Under the pieces are notes generated by a model. It saw only the letters and a list, made by a program, of their open reading frames with translations, was not told the origin of the DNA and ran no database searches. From positions 32,533,417-32,597,416 of the forward strand of contig CP154955.1 of assembly GCA_039621445.1 (NCBI GenBank): a stretch of 64,000 nt of DNA, in the 5' to 3' direction. The first letter of the stretch is position 1. Every line of letters begins with the position of its first letter. The position numbers and the translations under genes were made by a program. This DNA comes from Euglena gracilis. Its lineage: Eukaryota > Euglenida > Euglenophyceae > Euglenales. Shown piece after piece: positions 20,954-33,019 of this stretch.

Positions 20954-22052
20954 CAAACTTGTATGAGATTTGCAGTGCAGAAAAGCCCCGTACAAACGTA
21001 CCTGTGGAGCCGGGGGACACTCAGAAGTGAAAAGGCATGGAAGTGGCAGGCCAGCTCAGCAGCAGAAGGGGGACAAGGCAGAGGAAGGCGTCAGTTGGCA
21101 CACAGTGAGATGCTGTGTTGGGCCACCATGATCAACTCTCCAGATCAAGCTAGCAGCGGGTGATCCTGGAGTTGGTGCTGCTGTGGGTCTTGGTTGGAGC
21201 CTGGGCTGAAGGACAGACGAATGTCAATCACAGCCCGCCATCATCATCAAAAATCTATCTCAATCTCCAAATTGTCTGTCAAGATGTCATTTCAGGGTCA
21301 AGTTCAAGTCAAGATGTCAAATTCAATTTCAAGCTGCCAAGGAATCTGTGGAGGAAGAAAGTTGTCATGTCAAGATTTCAATTTCCCAAGGTCATTCTGT
21401 GAAGGAGTTTTGTCATCATTTCCAAGATTTCAAGTCCCCAAGGCCAATCTGTGGAGGATCCAAGGTGTGATGTTCAAGATTTCAAGTTCCCAAGTTCAAG
21501 ATGTCAAGTTTCAACGTCATTGGTCAATTACCCCCTGGAGATTTCGGCGCGAGGAGCCTGACCTCGTAAAAAACAGTGATCAGGGTTGTGCAACAGCCCT
21601 ACAAATGCACATCTGGTGACCATCTTCGAGTTCGTCTGCCTGTTGCTGCTGTGATGGCTGTGGTGTGTGCCGTCTCCCCGTTCGGTGCTGGGCCGCTTCA
21701 AGGGGGCTCTGCTCCGGTTTGGCTCGGCGGGGGTCGCCGAAACCCCAGCTGGACCCCATGGGGGGTCATGTTGTACGGGGTAGGTCGTACGACATGGCTC
21801 TCTAAGGTGGAAAGGCTGGGGTGGAGGTAGGCGGGCCCCACATGGTATTTATCTGTGGATTTGGACATGTTTACAATTATCTGTGGATTCGAAGATTTGG
21901 CAATTTAAATTCGAGAGCCGCCATTCGTCACTTTTCCATGTCGCTGCTGCGTGTGTGTGTGTGTGTTGTGTGTTGATTTTTTATCTCCGGCCCGCTCATT
22001 TTTTTACTTCCGTTTTGGACAATTGCCTGGCAATTGTTTTTGGGAAGGGGGG
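20954..22052 (+). other. Interior of E
   Basis: No domain is recognised. About 21280-21500 is rich in TCAAGATTTCAAGTTCCCAAG-like imperfect repeats of roughly 20-30 bp. 21650-21830 is GC-rich. A GTGTGTGTGTG run lies near 21955. The purine tract at 22042-22052 is a plausible polypurine tract. Confidence 0.6.
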
Positions 22053-22340
22053 TGTGAGCGCGGGCCAGATTTGAGATTTATTTTGGTAAGAGATGCCAGC
22101 AGAAATTAAGCATTGCCTCACAGAGATTTTGGGGAATTACATTTTTCACAGGCAAGCTGGCAAACAGTGTACAAGTTTGCGTGGGACTCTGAACTGGATT
22201 CAAAGTATCAAGTCTTGTCTTCTGGGGTGCTGTGTGAGGAAGTTTGGGAAGAAGACCCTTGAAGGCTGAAAAGTTGGTTTTGGCCAGAAGTCTGATGTGG
22301 TTAAATTATCTGGACACACTGGACCATCCCCCAACTTGCA
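22053..22340 (+). repeat. 3' LTR of E
   Basis: 288 bp, ends CCCAACTTGCA, followed by the target copy AGTG and the resumed gag frame of D. Confidence 0.93.
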
Positions 22341-22344
22341 AGTG

Positions 22345-23999
22345 GCCCTGCCAAAGGCAAGGGCAAAGGCAAGTGTTTTTCCCATGTGCAAAGTGTGCAA
22401 AGTCAGCCCAACCAACCTGGACCCCCTCAGTTTTCTGTTTCTCTTTGGTGCAAGTTTTGTGGGAAGAAAGGTCATTATGAGGACAAATGTTGGACAAAAC
22501 AAAAAGAGGAAAGAAAAGCCAAAGCAAAGGAGAAAAGTTCACCCCCATCCTCACAAACACCCACACAACAACCTGATTCAGCCAAAAAGAGGAAAATTGA
22601 CACACTCCACATTTTGAAAGGTACATCTCTCATCACCAATGTGACCATCAATGGGACATCCCTCAAGGCCATCATTGACAGTGGTGCAACAACAAGTGCC
22701 ATTGCCCGAAAATGTGTTCCACCAGGTGCCATCATGAGATCGATGGTTGTCCCCATCCAAGTTGGAAATGGAGATGTCATTTTTTCGGATGGGACAGCCG
22801 AGCTCACACTCCAATTTGGGGAGAGCATTTTGAAGCAAGAGGCGTTGGTCATCCAAACAAATGCCTTTGAAGCCGTTTTAGGCATGGATTTTCTGACCAA
22901 TGAAAAAGTGGGTAGTCTTTTGACACAACCCCCCCCTTGCAAGTTGCTCGTGGAAGGAAAAAAGTATCCTTTGATGGAAAATGATGGTTCAAGGATTCAT
23001 CGGATTTACCGACTCTTGAAAAGGGAAAGTTACACGCTTGTCACCAATGTCAAAAAAGAAGTTCTTTCTCGTTTGGAAATCAACGATTTTGACATCGATG
23101 TGGACCTATTCGCAAATCACAGAAACTTCCAAGAGTCTCGGTATTGTACCCGGGCGAATAACTCATTTTTCTACGATTGGAGTCGGATTGGAGAAAAGGA
23201 AAGTTCCATTTTGTGGACGAACCCACCTTTTTCGGTGCTTGACCGAGTTTTGACCAAGGTGGCCATGGAACCTCTCCGGATGGTTTTGGTTTGTCCGGAT
23301 TGGGGAGATTGTTATTGGAGGCGAATTTTGGAAAAGCTCTCCATTGCCCAAGTTCAAGTCCCCAATGGCATGGAAACGTACCGTTCCGATTTTCACGAAA
23401 AAGCATTGCCAGCCCCACAATGGAATACAATTGTTTCGGTTTTGGATTCCAAGTCGAAAAGCATCCCGATTTCGGAGTTGGACCCCAAGATCGTGAAATG
23501 TATTTTGAGGAAATGTCGGAAATGGGATTTGGAGCATTTGGTGAATGAAGTCAAAAAGTACCCCAAAGTGAGTGTTGAGGGCATGGAAAGGGAGATTCAA
23601 GTGGATGTTGATGAAATCCCATTGTCTCCCCCCGTTTCACCAATCTCATCCTTGCCCCACGATTCTCTTTTTCAGATGGAGAAAATTTCAAGTGCCGCAC
23701 AAGTTGGAGCGGAATTATCAATCGAAGTGGACTTGAGCTTCACGGAGAAGGACTTCAAGCCCCCAACAATGGTTTCAAGCAACGAAGAATTGGAGTTCAA
23801 TGGAGCCGATGGTATGGAAGTCCGAGGTACTCCCTCTTCTCCCTTCACCGTGTCGGATCGAGAATTGTCCAAGGTGTGTGAAAGACTTTTGCAACAAATT
23901 CCCGTTCCACAAAAAGATGGTTTGTTTGACAAGGAAACCGAGAATCTTCATGGTGATTTGCAAGGTGACCTAGCCCGTTTTGAAAGGAACCCGAATTGA
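22345..23999 (+). CDS. D gag C-terminus, zinc knuckle, protease and Dam-like domain
   Basis: The gag frame resumes with a Lys/Gly repeat, then the CCHC zinc knuckle CKFCGKKGHYEDKC (about 22450). The aspartic protease has the active-site IIDSGATTSAIA (about 22673) and AVLGMDFL (about 22872). The Dam-like domain spans about 23070-23460: DVDLFANHRNFQ, SILWTNPPFSVLD with NPPF at 23220-23231, and RMVLVCPDWGDCYW. About 180 residues of low-complexity acidic linker follow. The frame ends at TGA 23997-23999, and RT is one base back in the -1 frame. The order protease, Dam-like domain, RT is unusual for Ty3/gypsy. The domain looks intact in motif IV; its activity is unproven. Confidence 0.88.
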
Positions 24000-26460
24000 A
24001 AGTGCTCCTTGAAAAGTACATGGAAATTTTTGGTCCTCTTCCGAGCCCCGGTATGGGTTGTCAACTCGTCCAATGTGATTTGGAACTCAAGGATGAGTTC
24101 AAGGGGAGGGTGATCCGTGGCAAATGTTGGCCAATGAGTGAAAAGGATTCCATGGAAATTCACAAACAAGTGAATGAATTGGTGGAAAGTGGGTTGGTGG
24201 AGAGCTACACCAAAGGAAAGACCCCAACCCATTGTTCTCCAACATTTTTGGTGGAAAAGAAGGAAAGCCAATCGAAAAGGATGGTGGGCCAATACAAAAA
24301 GGTGAACGACCATGTGAAAAGTCATTCGGCATTTTTACCAAACATGGAACAAATGGTCGAAAATTTGGCCCAATGTCGATGGAAATCAAAACTCGACCTA
24401 AGAAGTGGGTTTTGGCAAGTCGGTTTGAGTGAAAGGGCAAAAGAACTCACCGCATTTGTCACCCCGAATGGTCAAGTTTGGCAATGGAATTGCATGCCTT
24501 TTGGAATTCAAGCCGCACCCGCAATTTTTCAAGAACTCATGGAAAGGGTGATTTCGGAAATGAAGGAGAATCCAAAGGTTGCAAATTTGTTGGAACCGAA
24601 AAATGGCCAAAGGAAATGTTTTGTTGGAGCATTTTTCGATGATGTCGGGGTGGGAGCATCGACCATCCCCGAACATTTGTTTTTGTTGGAGGAACTTTTC
24701 AAAGTGGTGAAAAAGCACAAGCTCCGAATCAAGTTGACCAAGTGTGACTTTTTAAAAGAAAGCCTCGAGTACCTTGGTTTTTCGGTACAATGGGGATCAT
24801 GGAGGCCAAGTGAGAAAAAGATTCAAGCTTTGGTGGATTTCAAAATGAAAAGGTTGAAAGATCTCCGTGCTTTTTTGGGAGCTTGCAACTTTTTTCGTCG
24901 CCATGTGAAAGCATTCACATTTTCAAGTGCGGATTTGACCGATCTTCTCAAGAAAAATGCAAGATTTGTTTGGACCCAAAAAGAAGAAAAACTCATCGAG
25001 GACATCAAGCAAAAACTCTTGGATGCGGTGCCCCTTGGGGTACCACGGTCGTGTGGAGAAATGGTTGTCATTACCGATGCCTCCGACCGGGGGGGAGGTG
25101 GAACGATTTTTCAATGGCAATCATTGGACCCCTCTCAAGTCCCTCAAGATTTCGCAACCCAAGGTATGTGCGAAGAAGGTGTGCTCATTCACAATTACCC
25201 AAATGATTTCCGGTTGGTCCCGATCGGGCATTGGAATTGGAAATGGTGCCCCACAAGATCCCGGTATTCAACTTTCGAACAAGAACTTTTGGCCGGTGTG
25301 CCAATTTTTTCAACGCAAAGTCGCATTTTGCAAGGTTTGCCGGTTGTTTGGTTTTGTGATCATGAGGTCCTCAAGAATTTCTTGGACAAAGAACCCCCCG
25401 TGAATCAAAGATTGAGACGTTGGTTTTGTTTTTGCGGTCAATTCAAGATCAAGATTGTGCATACACCCGGAATGAAGAATGAGTGGTGTGATTGGTTGTC
25501 AAGGAGTCATTTTGACCAAAAGTTCAATGTTGAATTCGAAAATTTGGCAAAAGATGCATTCGAAAAGATGGACTCCCAATTGGATCTTTCTTTGCAAGTT
25601 TTGTCGTTTGAGATGAAAGATTTCAATTTTCCATTGGATTACCCATCGAGCGATTTTGCCGAGGTTTGGGAAAAATTGGAACCATGGAAAGCTCAAGTCA
25701 TCGATGATTGTTTGTGGTTCAAGGCCAAAGACAAACTTTTTTGTGAGCAAAAATTGGCCATTCCCAAGGAAAGTCTTCCCCAAGTTTCATCGTGGTTACA
25801 TCGAGCTCATGGGCATCCCGGTCCCGAACGTACGCTTTGGTCATTTCTCCAAAATTTCCATTCATCCCTCTCGAGAAAGGATTTGTTCGGTTTGTTTCGG
25901 AATGTTTTGGGTTCATGTCAAACGTGTGTCATGTCAAAGCCAAGTTCACAAGCCGATCGTGGACTTTTGGGTTGTTTGCCAATTCCTCCCCTTTGCAATG
26001 ACATCATTTTTCTCGATTTTGTCGCCCTTGATGAATTCAATTCTTTTGATTACGCTTTGGGCATTGTGGATGGTTTGAGTCGGTTTTGTTTGTACCACCC
26101 ATGCCACAAAGAAGTGACGGGTGAAAAAGTCTTGAAGATTATTTTGAAAGAATGGGTGGAAAAATTTGGTCGCCCCAACGAAGTTTTGAGTGACAATGAC
26201 ATTCGCTTCAAGTCAAGTTCCGGTTTTTACCAAGAGGCCATGAAATCACTCGGAATCAAGGTTTCGTTTTCTCTTCCGAGGCATCCTTCATCAAATGGTT
26301 TGATGGAAAGAGAAAATCGTTCGTTTGTGCAAACATTGAGATGTCTTGTGCACGAAACGGGTACAAAAGATTGGCCAAAGTTGCTTCCGTACGTCAATTT
26401 TGTGATGAACAGCCAGATTTCAAGTTCGACGGGAATGTCTCCATCGGTACTTTCCTCGGT
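23984..26460 (+). CDS. D pol: RT, RNase H and integrase core
   Basis: It overlaps the preceding frame by a few bases in the -1 frame; the switch must fall within 23984-23996, and whether it is programmed or a mutation is unknown. RT: CSPTFLVEKK, KLDLRSGFWQVGL, CMPFGIQAAPAIFQELM, and catalytic FFDD in GAFFDDVGVGA (about 24632). RNase H: VITDASDRGGGG (about 25069), FEQELLAG, WFCDHEVLKNFL. Integrase: zinc-binding HRAHGHPG ... SCQTC (25799-25930), then catalytic FLDFVALDE, LSDNDIRF and NGLMERENRS, giving D, D and E. FFDD in place of the usual YxDD is shared with C. The frame breaks near 26450. Confidence 0.9.
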
Positions 26461-27864
26461 CGATCTCCATGGAAATTCGAAAGTGTTGGAGAACCGTGTG
26501 AATGCCCATCTGTCGAAAATTGGATTTTGGAACAGCTTTTGATTGAAGAAAAGGCAAGTTTGAGGCTGAAACATCTCAGATCTTTGGCGATGGAACGGAA
26601 AAACAAGGTTCGGAAACCTGCCGTTTACGAAAGTGGTCAATTTGTTCTCGTCCACAAGTCTCGATGGCCCCAGAGAAAAGTCGAAAAGATCGCCAGTCCA
26701 TGGTTTGGACCCTACAAAGTTGTTCAAGTGCACTACAACTCTTTGCAAATTTTGGCATCTCCATCATTGGGAGGTTTGGTAAAAGTTTCGTTCTCCCAAG
26801 TGAAACACTGGAGTTCTGTCCATGACCCACACAATGACACTTCGTTTTTGTCAGAGGAGTGTGAGGAATTTGATGGTGCACAAACCCCTGCCTCACTCAC
26901 AGGTCACACAGACGACCGAGGAACAGGCGGCGAACAGCGATGCGCAAGCGACGCACACAGAGGCGCACGCGACGAACGCACGACGAAACCACAACACGAC
27001 AGAACAAGGCCAGAACAGGAAACGCGAGGCGAAAGGCCCAGAACAGCCGAACGAGCACGCGACGCACGGCCGAGCGCACGCGACGAACCCCCAGAAAGAC
27101 CAGAAGGACCCAAACCCCAGAAAGAGCAGTTTTCTTCGAATTTTCCCTCTCAGATGGTTACCAGAAGCAAGGCCCGAGGGCCAGAATCAAGTTTCAAGTC
27201 AAAGAAATCAAATTTTGAAGTCGGTCGAATTGGAGGTGAATCAAGGAGAATTTGGCAGAAAAAGTCGGAGTTGGAGAAGGAAAACTTCAAGGAGAGTGGA
27301 CCTGAGGGTCCTTTGCAGCCAGCTGCTGCAGTTGCTGCTGTTGATCTTGGAGTTGATGTTCAAAATGTTGATCTTCAAAATGTTGATGTTGATCTTGCTG
27401 CTGTTGTTCCACAAGCTGAACTTCAACATGTTGATGTACCTGGGCCTGTGGGCTCAGTGCTGCAGCCCTGTGCTGCAGACTTGTCTGCAGATTTGGTTTT
27501 CCCAATTTCACAGCCAGAACCAGAAAAAGTCAGCAGTTTTGCTTCAGAATGTGTTTCAGATTTCCCCAAAACAGCCAGACAGTTTTCAGTAATGGAGGCT
27601 GCAAAAATAGGTTTTTACAATGTTGAAGCCATTTTGGATCACAAGTTCAGAAATGGTTGGAGGTTTTTGACAAAGTGGGAGAATTACCCAGTGCATTCAT
27701 CAACATGGGAACCAGTCAGAAGTTTCATTTTGCCAGGTGGAAGAATGAACTCAGTTTTTCAGAATTACATTCAGGAGAATGGTCTGCAAGAGGTTTTGAA
27801 GAAAGTGAAGAAGAATGCGAATACCCAACCCAGTCCAGTTTTCACAGTCAAACTGTTTCCATGA
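26460..27864 (+). CDS. D integrase C-terminus, linker and chromodomain
   Basis: After a one-base shift near 26450 the frame carries FLGRSPWKFESVGE, then the GPY/F-like SPWFGPYKVVQVHYNSLQIL. A long low-complexity linker follows (Arg/Glu/Thr-rich, then Val/Asp/Leu/Gln repeats around 27330-27430). It ends with a chromodomain, YNVEAILDHKF...FLTKWENYPVHSSTWEPV (about 27610-27720), and a basic tail with stop at 27862-27864. Chromodomains in this position are known to direct Ty3/gypsy integration to particular chromatin. Together with the Dam-like domain it suggests close interplay of this family with chromatin. Confidence 0.85.
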
Positions 27865-28600
27865 AATTTGGTGCCATGGGCATCAGAAACTGACCCCAGC
27901 ATGCACAACCAGCCAAGAAAGCAGAATAACCCCCCTCTTTTCTAAGTGCCAGCCCAGCTGCTGAGGAGTAGGATGTCTGGATGCAGAAGCCACAGGGCCA
28001 GAGGCACTTAGGTCTTGCACCTAAGAGTGGAATCAGCCTGATGTCGAGTGCCAGTTTGGCCAGGCCATGATTCTACCAACAGGTTCGCCGCAGCACCAAG
28101 CCACCACCAACAACTGATCATCTTCATCATCATGTTCTTCTTCATCATGATCATTTTTCAGAAGCTGTTGTTGTTCACCATTTTGATGAAGATAGAGCTG
28201 TCGTTCTTCATTTTGATGTTCGTTGACTTTGGTGTTCTTTGATTTGGTATTCTTTGATGGACTTGATGTTCATGTCTGTTGGATTGATTTCAGATGATGT
28301 TTGATTATGGCTTTACCCAGGTTTTGTGAGAGAAAGAAAGGCCAGAGAGAGAGCAAACGGGAAAGAGAAAGAAAACCACCCACAGCCACAAACGACACAA
28401 GCTGGCTGGTGTAAAAAGTTTTTGATTTCTCTTCCACTGCCCCCTGACCAAAAAAAAAAAGTGAACAATTGATGCCGATTTTACGGCCCACGTTCACGAG
28501 TCCAAAAAAAAAAAGACGTTCGCCTGAGATTTCAGCCAAAGTCTTTGAGCCCCCTTTTGTGTGTGCTTGGTGGGGCTTTGTTCCACCAAGGGGGGGGGGT
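27865..28600 (+). other. 3' untranslated region and polypurine tract of D
   Basis: Noncoding, with a TTCATCATCATGTTCTTC-type run near 28110-28260 and A-runs. AAGGGGGGGGGG at 28588-28599 directly before the 3' LTR is the likely polypurine tract. Confidence 0.6.
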
Positions 28601-29014
28601 TGAAAAGGTGGCTTTGGCTACCTTCCCCCCCCCTGACATCCCTAGGGCAGTGGATGAAAGAGACCCCCTTTGCTCATAAAGAAAGGTGCAAGAACCTGAC
28701 TTCACAATTGGCCCATGTGTGCTTCATGGGGGGGGGCCTTCCACAAAGGAGCCTTCCCCAACGCCCCCCCCCACCAACCGTCCCAAATTCCCCAGCACAT
28801 TCTTACTATGACGTCTGGTACTTTTTTGTGTACATATCTTACCTTTCTGCACAGGCTGGCCTTGGTGCTTTGAACACAATGTTTCCCATGCTTGTGGCTT
28901 GGAAGTAAAAGCGCCACGAAGGACAAAAGTCCGAGGAAAAAGGAGAGTACAAAAAAGATCCTACGCAAAAGCAGAGTCCAAGAAGAAGGACTAAGAAGGA
29001 CTGAAAGCTTTACA
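28601..29014 (+). repeat. 3' LTR of D
   Basis: 414 bp, TGAAAAGG...TTTACA, followed by target copy GGAAT (29015-29019) and the resumed sequence of C. Confidence 0.93.
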
Positions 29015-29019
29015 GGAAT

Positions 29020-30738
29020 CAGAAGAAGAGGTGAAAGGAATGGTTGGACAATGTGGTGGTGTTTGAACAAATAAGTGAGCATGAAAACATCAATTTTTTG
29101 GCTGAATTGACAAAGAACATTGAAAGTGAGCTGAGTCTTTTTCAGGAGGTGAGAAAAGATGTGGAGGTGATGTTCTTCCAGCTGTCCCAGCCTGTGGAAG
29201 ATGTTCAGTTTGCAAAACCTGTGAAGATTCCCAAGGCAACAATCAAGATAGACGAGCTCAAAAGCATTTCCCAAGTTTTACAAGAAAAGATTTGGACTTT
29301 GGAGCCCCAGAGAAAGGCTGCTGAAAAAAGCAACAAATTGTTTACTGAAAATCGGAGTGGAGAATTTGGGAAAGATGTTGAGAAATTCAGAGACCACCCT
29401 AGGTTGTATGAGCTTTTGGTGAAATTTTCCGATGTTGTTGGACCGTTGCCCACAATTTCTGAGTCTTCCCCCCTGCCTGTTTTGATGGACATTGAGCTGA
29501 AGCCTGAATGCGAAGGGAAACCCCTAAGGCAAAAGTGTTGGCCCATGCCCCAGGAGGATGAAAAAGGAATTGACCTTCAGTGTGAAGAATTGCTACAGTC
29601 AGGGTTGATTGAGCAATATATTCCCCAGGTGTGCAGCCCCACATTTTTGGTAGACAAAAAAGGGTCAAGTGCCAGAAGGATGGTCATTCATTATGGAAAA
29701 TTGAATTCCAGAAGCAAAGCACATGCAAGTTTTTTGCCAAACATGGAAATTCTGATTGAAAGTTTGGCCAAGTGTCGGTTCAAAAGTACCCGGGACATGA
29801 GGAGTGGGTATTGACAAATCCTAATCACAAAAAGGGCAGCAAATTTGTCTGCATTTTGAATTCCTTCGGGGAGGTGTTTTCGTCCAAAAAGGATGATGTT
29901 TGGGTTAATGAATTCCCCAGGGATTTTTCAGGAGTTGATGGAAATCCCAACCTCCCAATGCAAAACGGATTTGAGGGTGAGAGAGATTTTGAAAGATGGA
30001 CACCTGGCTTCCTTTTTCGATGACACAGGGGTTGGTGCAAACTCTGAGGAGGATCATTTGTATCTTTTGGAAAAGTGGTTTGAAGTTTGCAGAAAGAACC
30101 AAGTGAGAATCAAATTGAGAAAATGTTCTTTTTTGAATCAAACGATTGACTACTTGGGCTTCTCGTTGGGATGGGGAATGTGGCAGGCAAACAAAAGAAA
30201 CATTCAACCAATTCTGAGTTTTCGAGTTCAGAACCAAAAGGATTTGAGGCGAATTTTGGGAGCCATGAATTTTTATCGCAGACACGTGAAAGGTTTTACC
30301 TTTGACTCAGCCCCACTGACAGATCTTCTGAAAAAGAATGTGAAATGGAGGTGGACTGAAAAGGAGGAGAGTTGTTTGAATGCTTTGAAAAGGAAATTAT
30401 CATCCCTTGATGTTTTGGGTACCCCCAGGAGTTCAGGAGAGATTATTTTGGTGACTGACAGTTCGGATTTGGGAGGTGGTTCTGCTTTGTTTCAGTGGCA
30501 AACCCTCCAACAAACACAAATTCCTGAGAATTTTCGAACAAGTGGTGTGAAGGTGCACGGGACCCTGAAAAACAACTACCCCAGTGAAATGAGGTTGGTT
30601 CCCTTGGGCCACTACAACTGGAAATGGAGTGAGGCGAGAAAAAAATACACCACCTGTGAAAAGGAAATTTTGAGTGGTGTGCTGTTCACAAACAAGGATT
30701 TTGCAAAATCTGCCAATTGTGTGGATGACAGACAATGA
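29020..30738 (+). pseudogene. C pol: RT and RNase H N-terminal part
   Basis: The interrupted sequence of C resumes after D. The frame 29044-29814 gives a linker, then PLPVLMDIELKPECEGKPLR, VCSPTFLVDKKGSSARRMV and STRDMRSGY, where it stops. After a shift, 29893-30738 gives MMFGLMNSPGIFQELM, ASFFDDTGVGA (about 30013), LRKCSFLNQTIDYLGFS, FYRRHVKGFTFDSAPLTDLL, and RNase H LVTDSSDLGGGSALFQWQ, KKYTTCEKEILSGV. Every motif has a counterpart in D, including FFDD. Compared with D it lacks part of RT motif B around 29815-29890 and has several stops. Confidence 0.85.
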
Positions 30739-30761
30739 GGCAGCCACCTCTTCTCTGAAGG

Positions 30762-31218
30762 GTGAACCTCAACAAAAGGCTGAGAAGGATGTATGTGTTT
30801 TTGCACCAGTTCAAACTGAATATCGTTCATGTGGCAGGTTGCAAAAATGAATTGTGTGATTTGTTGTCTCGTGCTGATTTTGAGAACAAATTTGAAATTC
30901 GTTTCGAGGAAGAAGCAAAGAACGCTTTTCAGGAAATGGATGTGCAGCTTGACCTGTTTTTTGCAGAAGATTTTCAGTTTGTCCCACAGAGTGCAAGTGT
31001 CAGAAAAGGATTATTTGAATTCAGAGCTGAAGGATTTTTGTGAAAAAGTAGAGGTTTCAAAACCCTGTTTCATTGACAATGAGTTTTGGTTCAGATCTGC
31101 CAAGGCAATGTACTGTGAAGGAAAATTGGTTGTTCCGTCTCATTTGTTGAAGGTGTGTTTGGATGAATGTCACAAGGCAAGCAACCATGTGGGTCAAGTA
31201 CTTTGTTGTTCTTTTTGA
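30762..31218 (+). pseudogene. C pol: RNase H C-terminus and integrase zinc-binding region
   Basis: RLRRMYVFLHQFKLNIVHVA and NELCDLLSRADF correspond to D's RLRRWFCFCGQFKIKIVHTP and EWCDWLSRSHF. After a frameshift near 31000 the sequence gives DNEFWFRSAKAMYCEGKLVV and LDECHKASNHVG, the start of the integrase zinc-binding domain. Part of the linker is missing relative to D. Confidence 0.75.
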
Positions 31219-32762
31219 GCCATTTTCAGTCCAAGGTTTCCAAGAAAGACATGTTGGAAATTTGCAGGGCCATTGTGATGACCTGTGAAATTTGCACCCT
31301 TTCAAAACAAAACTGCCCCAGTGACCGTGGAAAGGTGGGTTCTTTACCGATTCCAACAGTGAGCAATGATGTTTTGTGTTTGGATTTTGTGAAAATTGAC
31401 CCCTACAATGGTTTTGATTATGTGCTGACTTTGGTCGACAATTTGACCAACTTTTGTCAATTCATCCCCACACAGAAAAAGGTAACCGGAGAAGGTGTTT
31501 TGAGGCTTATTTTGGACCGGTGGATTTCTGTTTTTGCAAAACCATCCGTTGTGAGGTCTGACAACGACGTGCGATTCAGACAGCCCAGTGGTTTTTACCA
31601 GACAGCCTTTAAAGCTCTAGACGTGAAATTATCGTTTTCGCTACCCCGGAACCCCAGATCAAACGGTTTGGTTGAAAACGTCAATAAAATAATTTTGCAG
31701 AATATGCGAGCTTTGAGTCTGTCTTCCAAGGACAAAAATTGGGTACAATTGATTCCCCATTGCACGTTTCTGATGGATTCACAGATTTCCCCCACAACAA
31801 TGTTGTCACCCCATGAAATGTTTTTTGGCAGACCAGCTTGGAGGTTTGAATTACCCCCAGAACCGGTGACAAACCCAGAAACCCATTCTTGGCTTTTGAC
31901 CCAAATTCAAATTCATGAAATAGCTTCCCAGAGATTGAAAGAATTGAGGAAAAAAGATTTTGAGAGTGCCAACAAAGGGAGGGTACCAGCAAAAATTAAA
32001 GAAGATGACTATTTTTTGGTGCACAACAAAAGATGGCCAAACAAATCATGGGCCAAGCTTCCCCCCCCCTGGCAAGGACCTTTTCGGGTTCTCAAATCGA
32101 GATTCAATTCAGTGCAAATTGTAAGCAGTCCATCTTTGGGAGGGGTCATTGACGTCTCTTTGGGTTTGTGCAAAAAGTGGGAGGTTGCTTTGAATGAAGA
32201 AAGTCTTTTGGAAGAAGACCCAGGCCTTTTGACCGGTGATGTGGTTGTGGGAGACCCAGTGGAGGGTGACTCCCCCATGCCAAACCAGGGAGGGGAGCCC
32301 CCCCTTCAGTTGTCAGAAGAAGAACAAGCACAACTGGGTTTTTACAATGTTTACAAGATTTTGAAGCACAAGTACCAAGGGGGATGGAATTTTTTGGTTT
32401 GGTGGGAGAATTTTCCGGCAAGCAGCAGTACTTGGGAGCCTGTGGCTTCTTTTGTGCAACCAGGAGGCAGAATGAATGAGGTTTTCAAGAATTGTTGTGT
32501 GAATCACAATTTACAATCGATCCTACGCCAGGCGCTCAGAATGTTTTGCGACGTTTCAGAATGTGAATGGGGGTTGGCATCTCAAGAGATAGCCTGGCCT
32601 CACCCCAAATGTTTTGATCGTGCTTTCAGTCACGCGGGAGGAAAGTCAAGCCCCCCAGGGGACTTTTGGATGGTTTTTCGGGTCAGGAGACACCAACCCG
32701 CCTCGCCATCGTTGGATTGTTGTCTAACCTTCGAAGGATTTCAGTCACAAACCTGCCATTGA
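31219..32762 (+). pseudogene. C integrase and chromodomain
   Basis: A long open frame carries MTCEICTLSK (zinc-binding CxxC), catalytic CLDFVKIDPYNGFDYVLTLV, VRSDNDVRFRQPSGFYQ and RSNGLVENVNK (D, D, E). Then PHEMFFGRPAWRFE, LPPPWQGPFRVLKSRFNSVQ and a chromodomain, YNVYKILKHKY...FLVWWENFPASSSTWEPV (about 32340-32450). The reading continues past the expected chromodomain end for about 70 residues into sequence without similarity to D. This segment alone could be translated, but upstream breaks make the element defective. Confidence 0.85.
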
Positions 32763-33019
32763 TGCGAGGAGTTTCGCCCAGGTTTGTGTTACGTTTGAAT
32801 GGCAAGCCAACCACGCAGCGAAGGGAACACGGTGAACGTCGGAAGTAACCTCTTTTTCCTTCCTTTGTGTTGCCATTTGTCGTTCTGAACATTTTTTGGA
32901 CAATTCGTGTTGAACACCATTCATCAGTGCTTGAACAACAGTAAAGCCATTTTGTTTTGTGGTGTGATGCCGTTTCGTCCTGCACTTTGGGTGCCGCGTC
33001 CTCCGGCATGGGGGGCGTG
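32763..33019 (+). other. 3' untranslated region of C
   Basis: Noncoding. The short GGGGGG run at 33010-33015 just before the 3' LTR is a weak polypurine-tract candidate. Confidence 0.45.

Larger units (their letters stand above)
20666..22340 (+). mobile_element. Non-autonomous LTR element E inside D's gag
   Basis: Two 288-bp direct repeats (20666-20953 and 22053-22340) begin TGTGAGCGCGGGCC and end CCCAACTTGCA. They differ at only three positions (~99%), so E is the youngest insertion in the window. AGTG (or AAGTG, if the LTR ends ...TTGC) is duplicated on both sides (20662-20665, 22341-22344). A purine tract GGGAAGGGGGG precedes the 3' LTR. The 1.1-kb interior has no long open frame and no recognisable domain, so E must be mobilised by another element's proteins. 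Removing E and one target copy restores D's gag frame exactly. Confidence 0.88.
19020..29014 (+). mobile_element. LTR retrotransposon D (chromodomain Ty3/gypsy with Dam-like domain)
   Basis: TG...CA LTRs of 418 and 414 bp flank gag, zinc knuckle, aspartic protease, Dam-like domain, RT, RNase H, integrase and chromodomain. Target duplications GGAAT lie at 19015-19019 and 29015-29019, so D inserted into C just after C's Dam-like domain. Without the nested element E it is about 8.3 kb. It is the best preserved autonomous element here: one stop in gag, one shift between the Dam and RT parts, and one shift in integrase. Confidence 0.92.

Noticed and set aside
23980-24000. Programmed -1 frameshift site between the Dam-like and RT frames of D
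   Set aside because: The overlap window AAAGGAACCCGAAT has no classical X-XXY-YYZ heptamer, and a simple mutation is equally likely.
18043-31000. C and D as one large element with two pol genes
   Set aside because: D has its own LTR pair and GGAAT target duplication and interrupts C. The two pols are different families.
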